NCBI RefSeq assembly: GCF_900115785.1
Contig: NZ_FOYS01000007.1
Location: forward strand, 62,001 to 126,000
Length of the DNA: 64,000 bases
DNA from: Halogeometricum limi
GTDB lineage: Archaea > Halobacteriota > Halobacteria > Halobacteriales > Haloferacaceae
Direction: 5' to 3'
Shown: piece by piece, positions 58,741 to 64,000 of the stretch
How the letters are laid out: each line of letters opens with the position of its first letter
Position numbering within the stretch: the first letter of the stretch is position 1
Made by a program: the position numbers and the translations under genes
Notes under the pieces: generated by a model
The model's input: only the letters and a program-made list of their open reading frames with translations
Database searches by the model: none
What the model was told of the DNA's origin: nothing

Positions 58741-59555
58741 CAGTAGTCCTCCGGGTCTATCTCCAGTATCATCTTGCCGCCCTTGAACGAGCGAACGAGA
58801 CCGTCGGACTCCGAGAGCACGATGGTCGTCGAGTTGGTGTCGCGGGTGATTGCCGCACCGGCCATGTGCCGCGCCCCGAGTCCCTTCGGGATGTCGACGC
58901 CCTCGGCGGCGGGTTCGAGGTAGCGGTACGCGCTAACTATCTTCCCCGAGTCGGAGATGATGAACGCGCCGTCCAGTCGCGAGAACTCCTTGAGCATCAC
59001 GTTCACGATGGGGTCGCCGACGTGGACGTGCGACTTCTCGAACGGGTTGTACGACAGCGGACGCGACTTGTTCATCACCTTGCCCGCGTCGCCGACGACG
59101 AACAACGCGCCGACGGGCTTGCCCTTCTGTCCCTTCTTTCCGAGTTCGATGGCCACCTCGAAGACGTCGCGGATGACGCTCGGGTCCGCCCGCGAGTTCG
59201 CGAACAGGTCGTAGATACCCGAACGCATCTCCTCGCCGACGCGGACGCGGACCACGGCGTCCTGGTCGCCGTCGAACACAGAGACGTTGCACGCCACCGC
59301 GTCACCTTCCTCGACGATGTCGTTCTCCATCGCCCCCTCGATGCCGAAGCGGATGCGGTCGCGGACGTTGTCGAACTCCAAGGGGAGTTCGACGTACGTC
59401 TCCGCGTCCACCACGTTCTCGGGCGCGACCACCACCACCGGGATGTCGAGGTCGGCGTCCGCGTACCGTTCGTAGTACGAACTACTCGGCGAGAAGATGA
59501 ACAACGCGTCCACGTCCGCCACGACGTCTCCGAGGAGGTCCGATAGCGCCACCAT
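58740..59555 (-). CDS. dacZ: Diadenylate cyclase DacZ
   Basis: Makes c-di-AMP from two ATP. The 271-residue protein has an N-terminal domain (1-125) and a C-terminal DAC domain with Asp195-Gly196-Ala197 (LDGAFII) and Arg229-His230 (GARHMAGAAIT), the two catalytic motifs. In Haloferax c-di-AMP made by DacZ is essential and its level responds to salt (established for the family). It is co-translated with an MscS-like channel, so the second messenger and a probable effector membrane protein are encoded together. ATG at 59555 begins VALSDLLGDVVADV. Confidence 0.93.
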   Translation of the reverse strand: MVALSDLLGDVVADVDALFIFSPSSSYYERYADADLDIPVVVVAPENVVDAETYVELPLEFDNVRDRIRFGIEGAMENDIVEEGDAVACNVSVFDGDQDAVVRVRVGEEMRSGIYDLFANSRADPSVIRDVFEVAIELGKKGQKGKPVGALFVVGDAGKVMNKSRPLSYNPFEKSHVHVGDPIVNVMLKEFSRLDGAFIISDSGKIVSAYRYLEPAAEGVDIPKGLGARHMAGAAITRDTNSTTIVLSESDGLVRSFKGGKMILEIDPEDY

Positions 59556-59755
59556 CAGTTATTCGTCAACTGCAGTGAGAAAAAGGCTTGTGGGACGTTC
59601 TCTGGGGTGATAACCGCTGACGCGCGTCAGACAACTGTCTGCGGGTTGTGACGGGACGGACGCCAGAGCGGATTCGGAGTGCGACGACGAACTGCCACGG
59701 GCGGGACGTCTCCGAGAGTGCTGTTCGTTTCCACCCGGGCCGGTGGTCGGTTCGG

Positions 59756-59816
59756 GGCTCGGATTCGAATCGAGAGAATCCCGCTCCGCTCGCACTCTGG
59801 CCCGTGAATTCGGTCT
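59756..59816. repeat. tRNA-derived hairpin unit A
   Basis: Most diverged unit. GGCTCGGATTCGAATCGAG retains the T-arm loop (TTCGAAT) with a changed stem; the distal arm GTGAATTCGGTC is partly complementary. Confidence 0.55.
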
Positions 59817-59835
59817 GTACCCTCGTTCAGTATGT

Positions 59836-59896
59836 GGGACCGGATTCGAACCGCGAGGACTTCGCTTCGCTCGTCCTCTGGGCCGCGAATCCGGCC
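59836..59896. repeat. tRNA-derived hairpin unit B
   Basis: GGGACCGGATTCGAACC, then a stem with GAGGAC and GTCCTC around a loop TTCGCTTCGCTC, closed by GCCGCGAATCCGG. Its left flank AGTATG is shared with the flank of the tRNA 3' end (60063-60068). Confidence 0.6.
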
Positions 59897-59935
59897 ATTG
59901 CGATGGCTCTCCTCACTGACGTTCGGAGAAGCCAT

Positions 59936-60030
59936 GCGCGGGACCGGATTCGAACCGGAGTGAGACATTCCGGGCGTGCGGCCCTTCGGGCCGTTCCGGG
60001 CTGTGACTCACAGGGTTCTCTCCGGCCGTT
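59936..60030. repeat. tRNA-derived hairpin unit C
   Basis: The first 23 nt (59936-59958) match the tRNA 3' end (60068-60090) at 22 positions; the difference is C/T in the T-loop. It then contains GTGAGAC with GTGACTCAC, and an inner hairpin CGGCCCTTCGGGCCG. Confidence 0.65.
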
Positions 60031-60066
60031 GCGCATACATGCCTCTCACGTTCGTTCAAGGCAGTA

Positions 60067-60151
60067 TGCGCGGGACCGGATTTGAACCGGCGGACTCCTA
60101 TGAGACAGCGTCCTAAGCGCTGCGCCGTTGGCCAGGCTTGGCTACCCGCGC
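60067..60151 (-). tRNA. trnL-UAG: tRNA-Leu (anticodon UAG)
   Basis: Type II cloverleaf on the minus strand, 85 nt. The acceptor stem is GCGCGGG with CCCGCGC (7 bp), discriminator A at the 3' end. The anticodon stem is CAGCG/CGCTG around a CTTAGGA loop, giving anticodon UAG, which reads CUA leucine codons. A long variable arm with a short hairpin (TCTCATAGGAGT) fits leucine. The T-arm is GCCGG/CCGGT with TTCAAAT. CCA is not encoded. Its 3' half was copied several times into the downstream region. Confidence 0.95.
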
Positions 60152-60298
60152 GCAGTACTCAGTATCAGCAAACGAGGTAAGAAGGTGTCGTTCGTCTCGC
60201 AGCACACCGTCGCCTCGGGAGCCTCGACGGCGGTCACGACGGAATCGTCGACACCGGGGCGGAGCAAGCGTCAAGTGCGGCCCCCGCGGAGGAGGCGT

Positions 60299-60607
60299 AT
60301 GTACAGCGCCCGGGACAGGGTGGACAACGAGGAGTGGTTGACGCGCATCGAATCGGCGGCGGACCGCTTGGGCCTCGGGTCCGAAGCGCGGTCGTACGCG
60401 AGCGATATGTTCCTCTCGCAGGTGCCCGAGACGGACCGTTCGAAGCGGGCCGTCGCGGCGGCGAGTCTCTACGCCGGCGCACTCATCGCCGGCGAGGAAC
60501 GCTCGCAGTCGCGCGTCGCCGACGCGATGGACGTGACGCGACTCAGTATCCAGCAACGGTGGAAAGACATCTTAGAAGACGCCGGGTTCCGGCCGCCGAC
60601 GTGGTGA
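60299..60607 (+). CDS. Short TFIIB-type cyclin-fold protein
   Basis: A 102-residue protein starting YSARDRVDNEEWLTRIESAA, with one cyclin-like repeat and a C-terminal HTH-like end (DAMDVTRLSIQQRWKDILED). Whole TFB proteins have a zinc ribbon and two cyclin repeats; here only about one repeat remains. Sequence ASLYAGALIAGEERSQSRVAD matches the second cyclin fold of TFB and contains the recognition helix pattern. It may bind DNA or modulate TFB. The ATG at 60299 is preferred; the frame upstream crosses the tRNA gene. Function unknown. Confidence 0.82.
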   Translation: MYSARDRVDNEEWLTRIESAADRLGLGSEARSYASDMFLSQVPETDRSKRAVAAASLYAGALIAGEERSQSRVADAMDVTRLSIQQRWKDILEDAGFRPPTW

Positions 60608-60666
60608 ACGGTCGGCGCACCCCGAGGTAGCGAACGGCCGTCCGGAGAGCGGTCGGACGGACCGGT

Positions 60667-61191
60667 TCAGGCGTCGTCGGCGTCGGCCGTCCCGTCCGCG
60701 GACGGCCGCGTCGCCCCGCGGCCCTCTCTGTCGGGCGTGAGGTTGCCGTGTCGGTCTATCTCGCCGCGGACGATTCGCGTCGAGGAGATTCTGTCGCCGT
60801 CCTCGGCGGCGACGTGGTCGACGACTTCGATGTCGAGTGGCGGAAGGTCGCGTTCGGCGCGAATCTCGTTGATGCGTGCGCCGCCGTCCTGCGTCTCCGG
60901 CGAGACGATGAGGACGTCGAACCCCGGTTCGGTGGCGATGCCGGTCGGTTCGGTCAGTTTCCGAATCTCGAACGTCCGGTCGTGTTCCTCGGCGAGGGGC
61001 GTCAACTCCCGAACAAGGTCGCGCTTTCGCTCCTCGTACGGGCGGACGTAGCGGTCCACGTGCCGGGTCTTCGGTGCGAGTTCGTCGCTCGTGAGACCGA
61101 CGGTCACGTCACCGAGTTCGAAGGCTCTCGCGAACAACGCGAGGTGTCCGTCGTGGACCGGGTCGAAGGTCCCGCCCAACGCGACGTGCAT
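60667..61191 (-). CDS. coaD: Archaeal phosphopantetheine adenylyltransferase
   Basis: Joins ATP and 4'-phosphopantetheine in coenzyme A synthesis. The 174-residue nucleotidyltransferase fold protein has GGTFDPVHDGHLALF (6-20, the HxGH-type motif), RPYEERKRD near 50 and ISSTRIVRGEID near 137, all as in the archaeal CoaD family. An acidic Asp/Ala-rich tail follows residue 150. The start ATG sits directly before HVALGGTFDP, as usual. Downstream (minus strand) nothing is linked. Confidence 0.93.
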   Translation of the reverse strand: MHVALGGTFDPVHDGHLALFARAFELGDVTVGLTSDELAPKTRHVDRYVRPYEERKRDLVRELTPLAEEHDRTFEIRKLTEPTGIATEPGFDVLIVSPETQDGGARINEIRAERDLPPLDIEVVDHVAAEDGDRISSTRIVRGEIDRHGNLTPDREGRGATRPSADGTADADDA

Positions 61192-61269
61192 ACCCGGGCG
61201 TCGGCGTCTCGTAACTTAAAAAGGTCGGCTTTCGAAGGACGAAGCGGAGACGGGAGGCGCGCGGCGGAG

Positions 61270-61797
61270 TCAGTCGTCGCCGTCGGCGCGGACGGTGATA
61301 GAGACGGGTTCGACGTCGCCGTCCTCGTCGTCGCCGAGGAGTCGTCGGTCGAGGTTGAACACCGTGTTCAACTGCGATTGGACCTGCCCGACGGCGTTCT
61401 GGACGAGAGCGCTCGGGGCGATGGAGGTGTACTCGTAGGGGTTGTTGCCCGCGCCGGAGTTCTTGCGCTTGCGACGGGAGACGGTCTCCTCGTCGTGGAG
61501 TTCAGCGAGCGCCTCGCGAACCGTACTCGGGTAGAGGCCGGTTCCGTCGGCGACTTCCTCGCTCGTCGAGTGAGGGTGCTGACGGAGGTAGACGAAGATG
61601 CGGGCGCGCGTCTCCGTGTCGAGCAACCACGCGAGGAGGTCGACGATGTTCTCGTCGAACTCCGAAACGGCGCGGTCGGCCTCCGCTTCGAGTCGGTCTC
61701 TGGTGGATCGTTCGGGCGATTCGTCCGCCGGGTCCGCCACGTCCGTGTCGGCGGATTCGTTCTCCGTTGCGTCGTCGAGGCTTTCGTCCGCAGACAT
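61270..61797 (-). CDS. Winged-helix transcriptional regulator
   Basis: A 175-residue protein. An acidic, Ser/Ala-rich N-terminus (1-45) precedes a winged-helix domain at about 55-110: DTETRARIFVYLRQHPHSTSEEVADGTGLY, then PSTVREALAELHDEETVSRR for the recognition helix, and KRKNSGAGNNPYEYT for the wing. This resembles TrmB/ArsR-type HTHs. A short helix and SITVRADGDD end it. It lies 51 nt downstream of the gshA stop, transcribed in the same direction; a role in thiol control is possible but not shown. Confidence 0.8.
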   Translation of the reverse strand: MSADESLDDATENESADTDVADPADESPERSTRDRLEAEADRAVSEFDENIVDLLAWLLDTETRARIFVYLRQHPHSTSEEVADGTGLYPSTVREALAELHDEETVSRRKRKNSGAGNNPYEYTSIAPSALVQNAVGQVQSQLNTVFNLDRRLLGDDEDGDVEPVSITVRADGDD

Positions 61798-61848
61798 ACT
61801 GTTCTGTCACACAGGTCAAAACTATGCGGTGAAAAACCTTTCCGAAGC

Positions 61849-62925
61849 TCAGTCGAGACAGAGCCTCTCACACAGGGTTTCGACGCCGGACTCCTCGCGG
61901 ACTCGTCGCTGACGGGTCGCCCCGCTCTCGGCGTCGAACACGTCGCGCAGGCCGGAGACGCCGAGTCGGTCCGATTCTCGGGTGACGAACTGTTCGAGCG
62001 AGACGACGCTCTCACCGTCCGTGCCGACGAAACTCGCGTCGTGGCCGTGCCGCGTCGCCCGCCACTTGTTCTCGTCTAGCAGTTCGCGTCGAATCTCGGT
62101 GCCGGACTCGCCGTCTTCGTATCGCTCGGCCAGTTCGAGGACGAGGGCGTGGACGTACTCGACGAACGCGAGCGTCACGTCCGGGTCCGACTGCGCGTCC
62201 GGCGTCCGAACCTCGACCGTGCCGTGGCCGGTGTGCGGGCGCACGTCGTACCAGAGTTCGCCCCGGTCCTCGATAGAGCCGTACTCCACCATCCGACGCT
62301 CGAACGTCTGGTACGCCTCGAAGTCCGCGAAGTGCGAGGGCATCCCCGTGTTCGGGAGGTTCTCGAATATCTTGGCTCGCGCCGACGAGAGACCCGTGTC
62401 GAACCCGTTCCAGAACGGCGAGTTCGCAGAGAGCGCCAACAGCGGAGGCAGATACCACCGGACCTCGTTCGCGACCCACGTCGCCTTGTCCGCGTCGTCG
62501 ACGCCGACGTGGACGTGCAGGCCTGCCGTCGTGTTGCGGTGCTGTGGGTACTGGATTCGGTCGAGTTGCGATTTGTACCGCGGTTTCGTCGCGTGGTCGA
62601 GTTCGCGCCACTTCGCCGCCGGGTGGAGACCCGCGGCGGCGACTCGGTAGCCGTGGTCCGCGGCGTGGTCGACGAGGGCGTCGCGGACGGCGCGGACGAG
62701 TTCGTCGGCGTCTGCCGGGTCCTCGATGAGCGGTGTCTGCGTCTCGACGGTGAACTTGAACAGTTCGTGGTCGATTCTGTCGCCGAGGAGGCCCTCCGGC
62801 GGGTCGTCGTAGACGAGGTCCGAGATGCCCGACGCGGGGTACCCGTCGCCGTCGACGACGTAGAACTCCTCCTCGACACCGAGGGTGCCCATGCGGTCGA
62901 AGGCGTCTGCCGACCCTAGTTCCAT
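61849..62925 (-). CDS. gshA: Glutamate-cysteine ligase (gamma-glutamylcysteine synthetase)
   Basis: First and, in haloarchaea, final enzyme for gamma-glutamylcysteine, their main low-molecular thiol. 358 residues of the GCS2 type. [19 protein letters not shown] (13-31) holds the metal-binding Glu; [17 protein letters not shown] (near 137) is the nucleotide/metal block; [17 protein letters not shown] (near 233) is the C-terminal signature. Consistent with established biochemistry of Halobacterium and Haloferax. Followed by a winged-helix gene on the same strand. Confidence 0.94.
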   Translation of the reverse strand: MELGSADAFDRMGTLGVEEEFYVVDGDGYPASGISDLVYDDPPEGLLGDRIDHELFKFTVETQTPLIEDPADADELVRAVRDALVDHAADHGYRVAAAGLHPAAKWRELDHATKPRYKSQLDRIQYPQHRNTTAGLHVHVGVDDADKATWVANEVRWYLPPLLALSANSPFWNGFDTGLSSARAKIFENLPNTGMPSHFADFEAYQTFERRMVEYGSIEDRGELWYDVRPHTGHGTVEVRTPDAQSDPDVTLAFVEYVHALVLELAERYEDGESGTEIRRELLDENKWRATRHGHDASFVGTDGESVVSLEQFVTRESDRLGVSGLRDVFDAESGATRQRRVREESGVETLCERLCLD

Positions 62926-63033
62926 CGCACGGTCGTTCGCGGCGGCCCTTTAAATAGGTCGTGGACCCCGGCGACCCGTGCAGGGGGGTGTCACGGCGGT
63001 GACGTGCGTCGGTTCGGGACGACGACGCGCCGA

Positions 63034-63669
63034 CTATCTCGGCCGGGCGACGACGCCGAGATGGTCGTCGTGGAACCGGTCGAGTCGCGTCGTCTCCAGT
63101 ATCTCGTACGCCTCCGAGAGTTCGTCGAGGACGCCCTCGAACACCTCGTCCGGGTCGGCGACCACGTCTTCGCTTCGCGCTTTGAACGCGGCGAGGAGGC
63201 GGCCGTCGTCCGCGAGGAACTGCCGATTGCGGTTCGCGACGGTGGCCTGCCCGCGCGTCGCGACGTCCTGGACGATGCAGTCGAGGTCGGACTCGACGAC
63301 GTGCGCGTACGTCTCCGGTTTGCGAGCGTCCTTCAAGAGCGGAAAGAGGTTCGCTCTGGCCTCGGCGACGCCGACGAGGTCACGGACCGGGCGCGCCGCG
63401 AACTCGACGGCGTACGTCGGCCCCGCGAAGTCGGCGACGTGCGAGACGGTCGTTCCCGAGGCGGCCCCGAGGTAGAGGACGGACTCGCCGCCCGCGAGAC
63501 CGGTGTCCATCTCGTACTCGAACATCGCGCCGAGTTTCGAGCGTCCGGCGTCCCACGCGCGCCACCCGTCGTCGTCGCGCGGTTCGCCGTACACCGTCTC
63601 GCCGCGGGTGGCGAGTCGCTCTCGACCGTCGAAGGTGCGGCGTTCGACGCCGGCGGGAAGGTCGGTCAC
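63034..63669 (-). CDS. flpA: Fibrillarin-like rRNA/tRNA 2'-O-methyltransferase
   Basis: Catalytic subunit of the C/D box sRNP; methylates ribose 2'-OH using SAM under guide-RNA control. The 211-residue protein has the Rossmann start ESVLYLGAASGTTVSHVAD near 64-80, then YAVEFAARPVRDL and DCIVQDVA (near 133, catalytic Asp), ending HDDHLGVVARPR. It overlaps the nop5 gene by 4 nt (ATGA), the typical operon order nop5-fib. Length is normal for the archaeal family. Confidence 0.95.
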   Translation of the reverse strand: MTDLPAGVERRTFDGRERLATRGETVYGEPRDDDGWRAWDAGRSKLGAMFEYEMDTGLAGGESVLYLGAASGTTVSHVADFAGPTYAVEFAARPVRDLVGVAEARANLFPLLKDARKPETYAHVVESDLDCIVQDVATRGQATVANRNRQFLADDGRLLAAFKARSEDVVADPDEVFEGVLDELSEAYEILETTRLDRFHDDHLGVVARPR

Positions 63670-64000
63670 TCGCCCACCTCCCGCGCTCGAATCGTCTCCA
63701 TGCGCTCACGGAGTTCCTCGTGGACCTCCGGTTTGAACTCGCCCGAGTAGTGGTCGATGCGGGCGGCGATGGAGAGTTTGCCCGCGAACGCGCGTGCGGC
63801 GGACCCGCGGTGTTCGGGGTGCGTCCCTCGCACGTAGTCGTGGACGTAGATGATGCCGTGCTTCGGCGACGACCCGCGCCCCTTCAGGTGGGCGAACAGG
63901 GCGTCTTCCGCGCCGAGCACCTGCACCGTCCCCGAGGGCTTCTTCGCCAACGGTTCGAGGCCGCCCGCGAGGGCGACGAGGCGCGCCGCGAGGACGGGAC
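63666..64000 (-). CDS. nop5: Nop5/Nop56/58 C/D sRNP scaffold, C-terminal part (cut by window edge)
   Basis: Only the C-terminal 111 or so residues are in the window; the 5' part lies beyond the right edge. Read from there: ARLVALAGGLEPLAKKPSGT, then VQVLGAEDALFAHLKGRGSS, PKHGIIYVHDYV and GKLSIAARIDHYSGEF. These are the Nop-domain signature (ALAGGL and GAEKALF, which contact the K-turn and L7Ae) and the conserved IYVHDYV block. It bridges fibrillarin and L7Ae on guide RNA. Its stop overlaps the flpA start by 4 nt. Confidence 0.94.
   Translation of the reverse strand, partial: PVLAARLVALAGGLEPLAKKPSGTVQVLGAEDALFAHLKGRGSSPKHGIIYVHDYVRGTHPEHRGSAARAFAGKLSIAARIDHYSGEFKPEVHEELRERMETIRAREVGE

Larger units (their letters stand above)
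59556..60066. repeat. tRNA-Leu 3'-end-derived tandem hairpin array
   Basis: About 500 nt between dacZ and the tRNA-Leu(UAG) gene. From 59756 on it holds three imperfect hairpin units, each starting with a copy of the tRNA T-arm sequence (as GGACCGGATTCGAACC on the plus strand) and closed by a palindrome. Frames through it give Asp-Ser-Asn-Arg-type peptides, which I consider non-coding. Nothing else is seen here. Confidence 0.7.

Noticed and set aside
59648-60085. A 145-residue frame through the tRNA-derived repeats
   Set aside because: The peptide is repeated Asp-Arg-Ile-Arg-Thr-Gly-type text generated by tRNA T-arm copies; it is a classic false gene.
1-64000. CRISPR arrays, rRNA genes, intact insertion sequences
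   Set aside because: None seen; the only repeats are the short ones listed, and no transposase frame is recognisable.

Overview
The window is a stretch of haloarchaeal main chromosome. The sequence is GC-rich, the proteins are strongly acidic, many genes carry archaeal TATA boxes about 25 nt upstream of the start codon (leaderless geometry), and secreted proteins carry Tat-lipoprotein signals. The gene set is archaeal: XPB/Bax1, Dph2, DacZ, fibrillarin/Nop5, a TFIIB-type cyclin-fold protein, archaeal MAT and CoaD. From memory, and not computed, the order halofilin - glycosyltransferase - MinD - DacZ - GshA - fibrillarin/Nop5 resembles the Haloferax volcanii HVO_16xx region, so a member of the Haloferacales is likely. 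I count 66 protein genes (one cut by the right edge) and one tRNA.

Layout. 0-9 kb: an RNA m5C methyltransferase with its PUA-like partner, the Bax1 nuclease and XPB helicase, an aminotransferase and the YchF-type NTPase. 9-15 kb: a DUF4349 lipoprotein, a bactofilin/halofilin-like protein, DUF5800, a DUF3179 lipoprotein, a dolichyl-phosphate-type glycosyltransferase, a DEDD-type exonuclease and an SRAP/HMCES protein. 15.2-18.3 kb: about 1.6 kb without genes, followed by an overlapping DUF5805/tyrosine-recombinase pair, the most island-like part of the window. 18.5-29.7 kb: a copper-radical oxidase, a HisG-like protein, a large coiled-coil protein, an MBL hydrolase, Dph2, and membrane proteins including an HTTM-DCC fusion. 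29.9-33 kb: YlbF, a MinD-like ATPase, a RAD55-like protein without a P-loop, and a SlyD-type FKBP with a thermosome-like Gly/Met tail.

33.2-40.3 kb is an aerobic terminal-oxidase locus: coxB, then a fused coxA-coxC, subunit IV and small membrane subunits, faced by a convergent set of membrane proteins. 40.3-47 kb: CYTH phosphatase/cyclase, S-adenosylmethionine synthetase, polyphosphate kinase and ThiI. 47-53 kb: a thiol/redox group (cysteine synthase, thioredoxin, YyaL-type protein). 53.7-59.6 kb: PurD, an acyltransferase, a sensor kinase, and a translationally coupled dacZ-mscS pair linking c-di-AMP to osmotic control. 59.7-60.2 kb: tRNA-Leu(UAG) with a tandem set of hairpins that repeat its 3' end. 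60.3-64 kb: a TFIIB-like mini-protein, CoaD, a winged-helix regulator, glutamate-cysteine ligase, and the fibrillarin-Nop5 pair.

The least explained structures are the tRNA-derived hairpin array, the gene-free DNA before the recombinase, the promoter-spanning dyads at 13.1 and 16.5 kb, the palindromic repeats kept in frame inside coxAC, and the MinD/RAD55-like cluster. All family assignments are made by eye from sequence motifs; no database search was run.
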